A stretch of 64,000 nt of DNA from Perilla frutescens (GCA_026008535.1 BRKX01000009.1:47551001-47615000); one strand, 5' to 3'. Shown: positions 46,515-58,631, numbered from the stretch's first letter. Notes: generated by a model from the sequence alone, not told the origin. Translations and numbers: made by a program.

Positions 46515-47075
46515 GCAGCTCGCACCACTTCTGTGATCAGGTCGCGCCTTATGCTTGTTGATCCCTGAAGGCTCGATTCGATCTCATTATTATTTGGAGT
46601 TCTTCATGTGTTTGCTAGTTTTGTAGTAATTGTTGTGATTTCGTTGCATATTTGAAGCAAAACCAGTGAATATGGATAAGAGGAGTTAAAGTGGTGTTTA
46701 ATTAAGCTCTTAGACTTAATTAAATGCTTAATAAAAGCGTAATGGATTGGATTAAATAATCAAAACCTGAAGAAATTTGAAGCCCAGTACGAAAAGGGGG
46801 TGGGTTGACCGAGAAAGTGTCGGTCGACCCAACCCAGTGCAATTTGTGAAGAGGTAGGTCGACCCTATGTAAAAATGGGGCTTTGGATCGACCTAAGTGG
46901 CTCGGTCGACCCACACGCCCGGGTCCACGGGAATGTGATTTTTTCACTCCAATTCAGGATTTTTAACCTAGATATAAACGCTCTCATTTGAATACATGCC
47001 ACAAGGAAGAGAGAGGATGACAAAGACATGAGAGAACAATTAGAATACACCAGAGAGAAGACAGAGAGTTGTCAT
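46515..47075. other. GC-patchy flank with GGTCGACC words
   Basis: Between 46800 and 46925 the words GGTTGACC, GGTCGACC (several), GGATCGACC and CCCGGG-like palindromes cluster. Around them the DNA is unremarkable. No gene is supported. Confidence 0.35.
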
Positions 47076-47554
47076 TGATAAGTCTATTTATTTCGTATTT
47101 TTTTGGGCATTTTAGTCGCTATAAATGTCCTTTATAGTCGTTTTTTGAGTCGAAAAGAACCAGGGAGGCGGTTAAGGATATTTCACAAGTCGAATCTGGC
47201 GAAAGAGATATTTTGCCTAATTATTCAAGCATATCTCAACGCCATAAACAGCACCTAGAGGCACTCGGGAACTTCTTCAGTATCATCCAACATTCAGGAA
47301 GTGGAATGGGCATAACACAAAGGATGAAGCTAACTAGATAATACCGTACCCACATTGTTGGTGCAGATTTGACCATGGCTTGGAGAGGGAACATGCGGAA
47401 TCCTTAGGATTATGTTAAGTGAAGATTGATGCAGATGATAGGGGCTAATCCAAAGAGAGTTGGTGCAAAGGTGGACTTCTGGAAGGTGTGAGGCTGAGAT
47501 GATAAGAAGAAATTCCTGAAAATTCAGGATTTGATCAACAACCCTCTAGATAAG
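47076..47554 (+). repeat. Athila LTR fragment
   Basis: TGATAAGTCTATTTATTTCG and the following ~450 bp match 3897 to about 4390 with clear divergence (shared TATAAATGTCCTTT, AGTCGAAAAGAACCAGG, CTTCTGGAAGGTG). It stops where the CACTA element begins, so the rest of the LTR should lie beyond that element's other end, outside the window. Confidence 0.75.
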
Positions 47555-47574
47555 GACTACTACAAAAAACCAAA

Positions 47575-47945
47575 TAGATAATAGTTTTAAGCCGTTGTCT
47601 AGTTCGTTTAAAAACCGTTTTAAATTTGGGTGTTGTAAATTTTGCACGCACATAGACAACCGTTTCAAAACTGTTGTAATTTTACAACGGTTTTAAAACC
47701 GTTGTCTATCTCATATTTCTCTGTTGTCTTTTTACCAGGATTACAAAGCTTTTTATAAAATCGTTGTGAAACAACAATGGTTTTTTACCAAACCATTGAG
47801 AAAACCGTTGTAATTTCTCAACGGTTTTGTAAAAAACCGTTGTAATTTCACAACGGTTTTTGTAAACAACCGTTGTAATTTTTCAACGGTGTTTTTGAAA
47901 ACCGTTGTAATTTTACAATAGATTTTTTAAAGCCGTTGTGAAATT
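47575..47945. repeat. CACTA A subterminal repeat region
   Basis: AACCGTTGT and its complement ACAACGGTT occur about fifteen times, often as facing pairs (TTTTACAACGG/TTTTAAAACCGTTG). Such short repeats near CACTA ends bind the element's own transposase. Confidence 0.75.
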
Positions 47946-48396
47946 TATGTCGTTATTTTTTTAATATTTTTTTTATTTTAAAATTACACAAATTTCATTT
48001 GTTGTCACGTAAAACCTTTAAATTGCCGATAAATAATGCACTACATTGATAAAATTCAAACATGCTAATTAATTAATTAATCATCCAAAATATAATATCT
48101 TGGTACAAATTCATCCAAAATACAGTATGTTGATACAAATTCATGCAACACACAATAGTCTCTAAATACAAACCAAAAAAATCATACCTAATGTTCAATT
48201 ACATAAAACATGCATTCCTCTTATATGGTCATCAACATCAAGTACCTGCATCGATTGGATGTCAAACACCAATATTTTCTAATAGCACTCAACATCGATA
48301 CAAGTCATCGAATCCCACCATAAAACATTCAAATGTCAATATTATAATTAAAAAATATAAGTTCTAAATCTAAAAAAAATACATTGCAAAATGATT

Positions 48397-49654
48397 TTAT
48401 GCATAATCAAGCACGCAATCCGCCCATTCATCATGTACTTCATCAATCTCCTTTACGGAATATGATTCTTTGTTAAACTGTTAACATCATAAGATATTAA
48501 CATATTGGTAGAAGAACTCTTTGCAGCTAGAAAATTTTATAGGGTTCCATTATGAATTACTATAAGAAATTGAGTAAAATTGATTACCTGTATTGAAACT
48601 GAACCATTTTCAATAATTTCTTTCATGTATCGCAACACGTAAAAACCACACTGCTTGGAATCAGGTTGACGAGGGGCCTATGTTAATAAAATAAATGTAA
48701 TAAGTACATATATATGTACAATTAATTATACTCTACCTAGGCCTAACATCTATATGTACCTTAAGGATTTCCCATGCTGGTTATTTCTTGCCTTTCTTCC
48801 CCAAATTTGCATTAAACAGACTTATTGCCCTGTATACAAGCAATGAATTAGGAATTTATTTACAAACATTATTATAAAAAACTTAAAAATTCATGAAGAG
48901 AAGTTATATAGTACTTCACAACCAAAGTAAGTTATTACCTGTCCACAATATTTTTCCAGCTGTCATCACGCATCCTGTTTCCAAGAGGGTCGAGCAAGTA
49001 TACAACCTCTTTGTGGGGATCTATTACAGTGAGTATCCAATGGAGTCTTACCTAAAAAAATAGAAATTGATTGGTTCATAATTTATAAAATATCAATAAC
49101 GACAAAGTGGAAATGCAAATTAGAAGTTATAACTTACCCAACATTGCATAGCACCACAACAAGCTGATTTAGACATACCCCATTTAGCCTATCTCCCAAA
49201 GCTTGTGTTCGTGCAATCAGTGGGCTCTTTGCCATATGTGATATGGTAAACGGGTTAACAAATTGAAATTCACTAAGTGTCGTTGCTTTCCTCATTTTTC
49301 TAAATAGATCCCTACCAATTCACAAATAATTTTGTGAAGGTGCTACTATGAATAAAATTAGTAAAATTATTCAAAATTTAGGTTCACAAATACTTACCAT
49401 ATATTGACTACCATGCAATTTCCTGAAATTGGATTCAAGTCGCAAAATGGGATGATGTCCTCAAGGAGAATGTAAATCTCACAATTACTACCAAAGACAC
49501 TATCATCTATTGGAATAAAAATTCCCTCTCCATTCTTCATAGCACCCTCAGCATAGCAATACAGTCCTTTCAATGATGAATTCAAGGACTCATAACTCTT
49601 CACCAATCTCTTTTTAACCATTTGTTTTGCTTTAATTTTCTTGTTAATGTGCTT
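48397..49654 (-). pseudogene. CACTA A Ulp1-like cysteine protease region, six exons
   Basis: Exons on the minus strand: 49654-49400 (KHINKKIKAKQMVKKR to NCMVVNI), 49312-49140, 49054-48953, 48830-48762, 48678-48589, and a last exon ending at TAA 48399-48397 (EIDEVHDEWADCVLDYA). All have GT and AG ends, and the frame stays open across joins apart from one TAA in exon 4 (after NLGKKGKK). The catalytic triad of C48 proteases is visible: H in LHWILTVIDP, D in VVYLLDPLGNR, C in PDSKQCGFYVLRY. This module ends many plant CACTA and Mutator proteins and is related to SUMO proteases; its role in transposition is not settled. Upstream exons continue at 62671 across copia II. Confidence 0.8.
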
Positions 49655-49655
49655 C

Positions 49656-49695
49656 TATAAATTACACCCCATATATGTTAGATGATTATATATGT
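49656..49695 (-). other. Left remainder of the CACTA A intron before copia II
   Basis: The acceptor TTTATAG lies just before exon 49654. The target duplication TATGT of copia II is at 49691-49695. Confidence 0.6.
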
Positions 49696-50044
49696 TGAAA
49701 AACAGTAATCCGTGCTTATACATTTTTAATTAACTACTTAAAAACTGTTCTGTGATATGTGTGGGACAGATCACTACAAGAAAAATGTACATATACCACA
49801 CTTAATTGACCACGGTTTTTGGTTAAAACTGTGGTAATATACATAATTACCACGGTTTTTATAAAAACTGTGGTGTATGAGCGCTTTTTTTGAAAAGATC
49901 ACCACGGTTATTTTCTGACCGTGGTGTATGTGCGTATTTTTTTCGACCACATGTAATTAAACCTGTGGTGTATGTTCGTAACCTATGGTCATAATTAAAT
50001 TAGAATTCTAATTTTTATTCTATAATTTAACAACAAATAACGAG

Positions 50045-50240
50045 CGGGAATTGAAAAACGAAAGAACCCCAGCGGCGCCATTCTTCAATTGCCGACTTTG
50101 AAAATTTCATCAAATTCTCCCCTTTACTCTCACTTCCAAAATTTCATCAAATCCCCCCTTTGAAAATTTCATCAAATTTCATGAAATTCCCCCTTTTACT
50201 CTCACTTCCAAAATTTCATCAAATTTTCCCTTCAATTGCC
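50045..50240. repeat. Short tandem repeat inside CACTA B
   Basis: Three versions of TTTGAAAATTTCATCAAATT with CCCTTTTACTCTCACTTCC follow each other, flanked by two copies of CAATTGCCGA. This lies in the presumed leader side of the captured gene fragment. Confidence 0.6.
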
Positions 50241-50745
50241 GAGCGGGAATTGGAGTTTGCTATTTTTGGGCGTGTAATCTTGCTATCTCCCCCCTCTTTT
50301 AGAGCACATTTATCAGTATTCAGTAGTACCATAACATCGACTAACTGCACTGCATTACTGTGACTCTGTGTTTATGGTCGAATTTATGAAGAGGGTAATG
50401 TGAATTGAGGGAACTGGATGCGGGTTGGGATTTATTGGGTTTGATTTTTTTTCTCGTATAGATCTTGTGATCGGGGTTTCTAGATCTGGGGTTTCTCGTT
50501 GTGAAGAAAAGCGGTCCCGTTTTAGTGAGAGAAAGCTAATGCCGAGCTGCTAAGTAAAAAAAAGTATCCTTCTCCCCCCTTCTTCTTCTCCTCCCCCCCC
50601 CCCCCCCCTCTCTCTCTATTTGTCTCTCTTTCGTACACACATTTCTTTCCTCGTATATAGAAAGTAGGAGAAACTCATAGCAATTGATAATTTTCGATTT
50701 TCCCCAAAATTCTCTTTGATTTGCGCTGCATAGGGTTTGAATGTG

Positions 50746-51194
50746 ATGTGCTGATTGATCGATTTGAACACCGTGAAAAATGAAGATGAAACGGCATCGC
50801 CCTGTGGTTCACCGTCATGGTCGGCGGCATCCGGGAGCTTGGAATTGGCTACAGAGTCGTCGCTGCCATCAGTGTCTATGGAGCTGTGGCACACATGCGC
50901 GGGACCGCTGATTTCACTACCGAAGAAAGGAGTGCCGTCGTCTACTTTCCCCAGGGACACGTGGAACACCTCCCCAAGCATCCTGCTGTAGCTTATGGAT
51001 CTGCCTCCCCACGTATTTTGTCCGCGTTGTTGATGTTGAACTCCACGTATTCTTCGGTTCTCCTCGTTTTCTTGATGTTGAATTGTTGAATTTTTGTTGT
51101 CAATTTTATTGAAATGTTGAAGGTTCTGTTGGTGTAGGCGGATGCAGCCAGTGATGATGTGTATGTGCAAGTTTCTTTCATTCCGGATCAACAG
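50746..51194 (+). pseudogene. Captured auxin response factor fragment (ARF3/ARF4-like), two exons
   Basis: Exon 1 (50746-51046) encodes MC, then a stop, LIDLNTV, a Ser-rich stretch and SMELWHTCAGPLISLPKKG. After a frameshift come AVVYFPQGHVEHL, PHVFC and VVDVELH, which need one more shift. The intron (51047-51137) has GTATTC and TGTAG ends. Exon 2 (51138-51194) encodes ADAASDDVYVQVSFIPDQQ followed by GTACTG. These are the first two exons, just before the B3 DNA-binding domain, of an ARF transcription factor; the LIDLN start favours the ARF3/ETTIN side. Introns and a CT-rich leader (50560-50640) are kept, so capture was at DNA level. It is broken by a stop and shifts and cannot make a B3 domain. 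Confidence 0.8.
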
Positions 51195-52433
51195 GTACTG
51201 CCAAATAATCTTCAGACCATTGAGTAGCATTCTTTATGTATGACTGCAGTTGCGATTCTGTTTGCCATTGATGTTGAATTTGGCCATTTGGGAAATATAG
51301 AGAATGTTAACTTGTCCTAATGATTTTCATTTCTCTCTTTTTTGGACTAATTTAATTAAGGAAATAGGAAAGTATTATAGATTAACGTTTCTTATGTAAT
51401 GCTGCTGTTGGAGCTCCCACCTTTTCAACCTTATGAAATGTCGATATTTTCTAAATGAGTAAAACAATGGGTGTTTACTGTTAAGATGGCTACAGCTTTT
51501 CCTCTGTTCGTCACCCGCTGCCCGGGTTTTCTACGGGCATGATTTCTATTGTATTTATACAAACATCTGATATGTAAAGTTGTATTTTCTATTTCTTTTT
51601 ATAATTTCCGATTTCCCTCGTGTTGGTTAATCTTCTCTGGTATTTATGGTGGATTGGCTCATCTTTAGCTCATTACTTAGTTAGTAGGAATAAAAGTCTT
51701 TGTGATGTATAATATGCAGATTTTACAATGTCTATACTTTCTACAAGGATTTCATTTTTTAATACATTGATGCAGTTCTAGAAGCACATTATTTGCTCAA
51801 CCTTCCAGGATTACGTTGTCTCCCAGTACTTGTAAAAATTCATAACTATTCGAAGATTTCAATTTATTATATTTTAGTTTAATTTTACAATTATTATTTA
51901 GTGTCCATCCTACTCAATTAACGTGCATTATATTTCTTTAAGTACTTAACTTTTCAATTAATTGAGTTTGCGAAGGTGCACTAGAAAATTTTATCCCATT
52001 GAATAGGGTCAGAGAGCTGCTAATTACATCACATGTATGATGTATCACATGATTTTATGTTAACATGATTTTAGGAAAAGCTCTACAGTATAATCTTATC
52101 TTATTATTTATTTCGATTAACTTATTCGATTTCAACTCTAAAACGGAATGAAAATCATTCCTATGATAAATTACCTTTCGCTTCTTATTTATATAAATAT
52201 ATCGAGTACTTCATATGGAGAATTACATTATTACTTTTGCTCTATCTCCCAATATTGCTAACTGTCACAGTCAACTTTTTTGATGCTACATTTCATTTTC
52301 CTTTTCTTTTTGTGATGGTCAACTTTATGTAGCAGATTTTTATAACGACAAGGTAATATCAAAATAATATTGATAAGAAAATATATATGCTTGAAGCAGC
52401 TGATGATGTAATTAATTAAGTAGTTTTGTTTGA

Positions 52434-52493
<60 letters not shown>

Positions 52494-53504
52494 TCGAGGT
52501 AGATTAATTAATATATATGCTTGCAGTGGCTGATGATGTTAATTAATTAAGTAGTTTTGTATGAAGATGCACGATGAATGGTTTTGGTGGTTCAGATCTG
52601 ATACCTAGGCTATTTTTCCTTATCAATGTTTTTTTAACTCTCTGATCTTCTCAATGTATCTTGTTCATCTCTATTGCTTACTTGCACAGAAAATCCAATT
52701 TTTTTAACTTAAAATAAATGAGATAGGGAAACAGGAAACTTATATAATCTTTCTAATTCTTACTATGTGGGAATTGAAATGTTTATATTAGGTTTTAAGA
52801 TAGAAATACAAAGTGTAGCTGGTTGACTGGAACTTCTTCTGTAGCAGTTGTAGCATTGATGATCTATGTTGTTGTAACACACTTTAGTCATATTGTGGTT
52901 GATTATATAGGTTGTTCACACTACCAATATCTACATGAAATGTCAATTCTCTAAGTATCAACATTTACATAGATAACTTGTTGAAATATTTTGAATATTT
53001 AGGTACATTATCAAAATGGACAAGGTAATTTATGTTTGTAGTTAGTTATAATTAATTTATTTTAGAATTACAGAATAGTTTGCACTCTATTTTTCACGTT
53101 TAATATGTTTGAAATGTTGATGGTATAATTGGAGATTTATTTCTAATGATGTGATAATATTAATAATGTTGTGGTTATCTCAGTTGCATAATTTGTATGG
53201 ATTTCGCCACTCGATGTCCAAGGTGTTGATTACAGGAGAGCCACCTCATGATGCTACTGGGAGTTTTGATTTTCATATTAAGGGTAGTATTAACTTTGAA
53301 TATGTAGTTGTTTGGACATGGAATTTATATTTATTATAGATCTTTTGTAGCCTAAGTATATTATATTTTTGGGAAGTTTTTGTATTTTGAAAATTGGATG
53401 AAGCTTGTATTTTGGATGGTTATGTTTTATATAAATATTTTTGAATTTTGGTTTATACAGGATCTGTAATGGAATAGGAAATTTTATATAAATTGTGGCT
53501 ATAA
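51195..53504. other. CACTA B interior, mostly unrecognised
   Basis: AT-rich. An imperfect 56-bp direct repeat (GCAGCTGATGATGTAATTAA at about 52398 and GTGGCTGATGATGTTAATTA at about 52526) flanks a (TA)n run at 52435-52489. An open segment at 53151-53339 (QLHNLYGFRHSMSKVLITGE) may be another captured exon but matches no family I know. Confidence 0.4.
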
Positions 53505-54734
53505 TTTAAAAATATAAAAAACATTACCACAGTTAACAAAAAAAATGTTGTAAATTAACCACAGTTTTTACAATGGTTGTAATGAACTGTAGTAAAATGG
53601 TAACAGTTTTAACCACGGTTCAAACATACTGTAGTAATGTGACAACAATTTTTACCACGGTTATATTGAACCGTGGTAATGTGACAACGGTTTTGTGTTA
53701 GAACTGTGGTTTAAATACAGGTATTACTACAGTTTTCATTTTATTCACCACAGTTGTTGAACCGTGGTAATTTCACCACAGTTTGAAACTGTGGTCTATG
53801 TGCGTGCAAAATTTAAAACATTGATTAAGACCACAGTCTTGAAATGGGATAGACCACGGGTAAACACTGTGGTGTATGTGCATTTTTCTTGAAGCGGATG
53901 CAAGAACATAAAAGAATAAAGCAGTAAAACCGCACGAGATGATAACCCCGTTCGGTTTAAATAACCCACTCTGGGAGGATTGCTCCCAAACTTGAAGATT
54001 CAACTGGTACTTCTTCGAAGAGTGTATTAAGGATCTTACACATACAAGCCTCCCGCCTTATGTCGCCCGTTCTTCTCCTCGAACTCTTTCGCTAGTCGAA
54101 AGTTGTAAGATCCCCTCACAACCGTGACACTAGACTCCCTCTAGCTACCCACGACTTCAACTTACAATCTCTCCCGAGATTGTGTATAAAACTGGAATAA
54201 AAATCCCCTGACGTGTTTCACTCGTAAACACTCAAAACTAGTCTATCACGTTGAACGTTTTAATGAACAACTACTAGTTACAAAAACGACCACAAACTGA
54301 TTCTAAAACTAGAATCTAAAAAAAATATCAGTAGTACCGATTGCTCATCAATTCGGTCTTCATATAGGTGTCGATCTCCATCTGCCGCCAATATGGTAAG
54401 TGGATTGTGGTTCGTGGCCTTCCATACGTGTGTAGATACTGTCCAAGTGTAGTGGGGTTAATTCAGCACCGGATCTACACCACAAGGCAGTAAAATGAAT
54501 TAATCTTGACCTTCTAAACAAGTTCGGCGCAAGATCTTTCCAACAAAGAAACTGCCATAAATAGAGTGTCCCTGGTTCGGTCTCGGACATACTCTGGAAT
54601 AATTCACCAACTGTTCTTTCTTTTCTTGCACAACGGAAAACAAATCTTCGTGGGACATACCCAGGCACACATTGTCGAACATATCTTGCCAATACAACAA
54701 CACAAATACTTAGTGCATGACGATGTCACTAACA

Positions 54735-54748
54735 ATCTCCCCCTTTGG
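54735..54748 (-). other. Polypurine tract of copia II
   Basis: Read on the minus strand this is CCAAAGGGGGAGAT, directly before the 3' LTR start TGTTAG. Confidence 0.8.
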
Positions 54749-55249
54749 CGTTTATGGTCGACAATTATCATCATGATATGCACAACCTTCGCAGATCAAC
54801 AATATATCAAAAAGAGTGATATATTTAAAAACTGTCCGACACAGTTACAAACACACTCCCCCTGAATCTGAACTGGGAGTGCCTTCAACACGATCAGAGC
54901 ATTGTTTTCGCAGTGTAGAACTGCATAGTCAGTTGATCAAAAATAAAGTACGGACCAACAAAAATAAAGTGGGGTAAACAGCATCCCCAATAAAATGTTT
55001 GTTCAGAAATCATCAAAAATAAAAAAATTGAGCACAAGCTCAACACAGCAGCAGCAAAAAGACCATCCTTCATCCAACCGTGGCCTTTCTTCTCCCCCTT
55101 AATTGTTGCCAGAAACAGCAAACACCAAACTTCAGGCTGGGGAGGCAGCAGCATCATCAGCATCATCGTCAGCAGCATCAGCCGACTTCTCAGCAGCTGG
55201 GACAGAGGAAGCACTCGGCACGTCAAGCGGTGAGGCAAGGCCAAGGGCT

Positions 55250-57206
55250 CAGGCCTAGAGATCAATCAGCAAGGCCTCCAATTCCTGCTTCCTGGTTTTG
55301 AAAGTCCGAATGGACTTGCTCAGGAACACCACTTCACGCTCCAGAGACTAGATATGCCTGTAAAAAAAAAAGAAGTGACAGCAAAAGAAGCAGCAGATGA
55401 TGTCACAGGTCTCGATGTCTCATCAGCATCGCGGGCAGGAACATCCGGAGCATGCTGGGATGAAAATAGCTTATGGCTGATTGACAAAGGCTGTGCAACA
55501 GGCGCATACACATCATTTGCAGAAACAACATCATGTTAGGCCATTATTATGCTGAAGATTAGGCCAGGATAGCCAACAGGTTGCTGGACACGAGCAGATT
55601 CAGCATGAGCAAACACATTTTCAAAGATCAGCAGACCAAGATTAAACTCGCTACGAGTGCCCACTTTGAACAGCAACAAAGCCATGGACTTGCCAACAGT
55701 AGAATCATGAGTGCTGGGCAGCCAATTCGGGACAACAACCTTGTGAAGTATTGAGTACTTCACACTCAGATCAGACGCCAACAACGCGCACCCCAAGGGC
55801 CAAACAACCCGACTTCCTCTAGTCAATTCCGACACAATCTCATTCAAATAAAAAACAGGGGCATGAGCAACAAGATTCTCACGACCTAAAAACTCATTCA
55901 TCACAGCAGGGGAAAAAGTAATCCAATGACCCCGCACAAAAATAGAAAAAACATGCTCATAGGAAGCATCTCGCATGCGCTTGGACAGGTTTGCATAAAA
56001 TTCATGAACAATTGCAGCAATAAAAGGAGGAGCAAAAGAAGCAGATTTCTCTAACCCGAGATCATGCAACAGAGAGTCAACCCCCATTCCCACTATATCG
56101 GACTTAACCAAACAACGCTCGGAGATCAACGAGCGACCAGCAACAATCTTGAATTGATTTTGGTGAAGGGCAGAGATAAACTTACTTGAATCAAAGTCCT
56201 CAGAATCGGAATCTGATCTGTCTGGAACAGACTCAGGGACATCCTCTGCTTTTTCATCAGAGGGGGAAGGTGCTCTGGCTTGCTTCATCAGCGGGTGACG
56301 ACATCCCGACATCAACCCCATCCTCTGCTCAGACAAACTCCGTGTAACACGATGAGCAGGAACAACATCAGGCTTCTTAGCCACAGCCTTTTTTCCAGAA
56401 GGCTTCACTGATTTGGGGGGTTTTGATGAAGACCCTTTCTTAGCAGCAACTTTCTTGGATTTGGGGGTTTTTGAAGAAGAACTCTTCTTTGCAGCAACCT
56501 TGGCCAACACTTTGGATTTCAAATTGGCAATAGGTGTGTCATCTTCATCATCAGACACCGGAGAACTGACTGGATCATCTTGCAACTCCAACTTGCGATT
56601 GGACCCGCGAGTTTTGGAGGAAGTAGCCTTTGGAGGAAGGACAGAAAGATCCTTATGAACAGGAGACTCCTCATCGAGGAAGGCGATATCAATATCACCT
56701 TCACCTTGATCTTGAACAAGGGTTTCAGCAACAACAGGTGACACTTCACCAAGAGGAACTTGAACAGTGACAATGGGCGTGTCACCATATACCGGAACAG
56801 CAGCAGAAAGAGACGGAGCTTGAACAAACTTCAGAGCATCAAGAGATGCAGCAAATTCCTCAATTGAGGAAGGTTCTTCGCCAACAGCAGCGGCGACAAC
56901 ATCATCTTCAACAAAAGCCATGGAGACTTCATTTCCTCCAACATTCTCTATAACAGCCACAATTGAAGCAACCAAGATTTCCGCAGACACCATAAGCGGA
57001 GAGGATGGGCCTTCAGAAACCCTAGAGGAGGGATGAGCAGAGAGATCTGTCTCCGACACAGATCTAGATATGGAAGTAGCAGAAAGATCACGAGAATTCT
57101 GGGCAGAAAATAGCTTATAGCTGATCATAAGCTGGGGCTTCTCGGGCTCATAAACAACTTCTGAGGTCACAACATCATGTTGTGAAGAGAGTATGCTGAA
57201 GCGCAT
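55250..57206 (-). pseudogene. Copia II extra ORF, best-preserved copy (556 codons open) and its trailing repeat
   Basis: The open frame is 57206-55536. It starts with Ser/Val-rich sequence, then PSSIEEFAASLDALKF, an acidic DDEDDTPIANLKS segment, then a histone H1-like basic tract (KKVAAKKGSSSKPPK type, about residues 240-280), HRVTRSLSEQ, RAPSPSDEKAEDVPES, then a folded region (about 345-540) with VHEFYANLSKRMRD, FVRGHWITFSPAVMNEFLG and STVGKSMALLLF. That last region looks like the domain annotated as putative plant transposon protein. After the TAG, 55535-55320 repeats the ORF start (SHKLFSSQ versus SYKLFSAQ). So the ORF itself probably begins with the tail of the copy before it. Likely nuclear and DNA- or chromatin-binding by composition only. 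Confidence 0.7.
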
Positions 57207-58631
57207 CCCGAATAATCAATGGGCTGTTGGATCTGTCGAGACTCAACAAAGGCACACACCAAGAGAAGAACAATACCGACAGGGACATCAGTTCTTCACT
57301 GCAAGCTTGTGAAGTATTGAGCATTGAGTCGTAGGCTTCAGACTCAGAGGCTAATCTGTCAGGCACATCCTCTGGTACATTTTTAGAATCATCATCAGAG
57401 GGAGAAGGAGCTCGAGCCTTCTTCATCAACGGTCGGCGAGGTCCAGAGTCCAAGCCCAACATCTGCTCGGACTGACTCCGAGTAACACGATGACCAGCAG
57501 CAACAACAATAAGCAAATGAGCAGCATATGGAGATTTATCTAAATGTAAATTATGCAATAATTCCATCACACCAGTTTCCTCAACGTCAGACTGAACCAA
57601 CCATCGTTCAGAAACAAGAGAACGACCAACCACCAGCTTGGAAAGACCTTGATGGAAAGCACATAAAACTAACTTGAATCAAAAGATTCAAATTCAGAAG
57701 CGGAACTGTCTGAGACATCCGCAGACACATCATCTACCACTTCAACAGAATGGGACGGAGCTCTAGCATTCTTCATCAGCAGACTTGGACATGCTCAGGT
57801 CTGCAATTGAGATATGAATCTCATCTTTATTAGAGTTTTACTTAGCATCAACAGAATCAACATGGTGCTCAGAGGCAGAAGGGGATTCATCTGGTTCATC
57901 AAGTAATTGAAGCTTGCGCTTCACACCACGAGACATGGAAGACATCCCTCCTTGTTCCAAAAGAGGTAGAACAGATTCAGCATCAGGTGAGGAAACATTT
58001 TCCTCAACAGCAATATCATTCTCCTTAATATCATCAACTTCAATTCTCCCTTCTTCAACCTGAGCAAGAGTAGGAGCATCAACATCAGAGGCCTTCGGCA
58101 ATGCTTCTTCCAACAAAACATGGATCATAACCACTAGAGTATCCATCGGGGCGGTTACGGCAGCGATAGATACTGGCACAGAAACAAAACTCAGCGACAA
58201 ACGCTGGCACATAAACAAAAATCAATGCATCATTTGATGTAGAAAACTCTTCTAATGAAGGGGGATCAAGACAGGTAGCAGAGGCAATCGTCGATTCCAA
58301 TGATGCAGGCTTCACAACCGGAGATGAGGAAAGAACATCAAACACCCTAAATTTAGATGACGGTTCTGGATCTATCACAGAAACTGACTCAGACAGAGTC
58401 GCAGACACTTCAGGAGAATCACAGGGCACAGATGCAGGGACTTCTGCAGACTGCAGACATAACATCACTGTTGGGAACGACGGCAGTGGGAAAAGATGTG
58501 GAGAACACAAGTGATTTTTTAAATTTCTTCAAGAGCCTTTCAAAATTAGGGATCACTTCCCTTATGAAATCTACTCTGCACGCCTTCGGAAAGAAGAAGC
58601 TGGGTGAGAAACTCGAGGGCCCACTAGCCAT
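57175..58631 (-). pseudogene. Copia II extra ORF, older degraded copies
   Basis: ATG 58631 (ASGPSSFSPS) opens the first copy, which soon shifts frame. Pieces at 58510-58085 (PPSLEEFSTSNDAL) and 58218-57838 (RGVKRKLQLLDEPDESP) match the PSSIEEFAASLDAL and NRKLELQDDPVSSP parts of the 55536-57206 copy. At about 57770-57680 and again at 57520-57350, RAPS...DVP..V.D..ASESE motifs recur, so at least two earlier copies are present. VVGRSLVSERWLVQSDVEETG (57633) matches the later IVAGRSLISERCLVKSDIVG. The folded domain is deleted from the middle copy. Confidence 0.65.

Larger units (their letters stand above)
49772..53896. mobile_element. Non-autonomous CACTA carrying gene fragments (CACTA B)
   Basis: It starts CACTACAAGAAAAATGTACA and ends (other strand) CGCTTCAAGAAAAATGCACA, inverted ends with few mismatches. 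The target duplication is GAT (49769-49771 and 53897-53899), the 3 bp expected for CACTA. The uninterrupted site GGGACAGATGCAAGAACA is present at 61804-61821 in the other LTR. Subterminal ACCACGGTTTTT/AAACTGTGGT repeats fill 49775-49995 and 53505-53896. No transposase is encoded. The interior holds an ARF gene fragment and other captured-looking DNA. Confidence 0.92.
49696..54734 (-). repeat. Copia II 3' LTR, interrupted by CACTA B
   Basis: LTR sequence is 49696-49771 and 53900-54734. Removing CACTA B (4125 bp) and one copy of its GAT duplication leaves 911 bp, exactly the length of the other LTR. It ends TGTTAGTGACATCG in element sense, next to the polypurine tract. Confidence 0.88.

Noticed and set aside
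50616..51230. 204-codon minus-strand ORF over the ARF fragment
   Set aside because: The plus strand has ARF motifs and splice sites; the minus reading has none.
54360..54692. 110-codon ORF found in both copia II LTRs (also 62273-62605)
   Set aside because: Conserved only because the LTRs are duplicates; reading through the leader region, no motif, and stop-free by chance.
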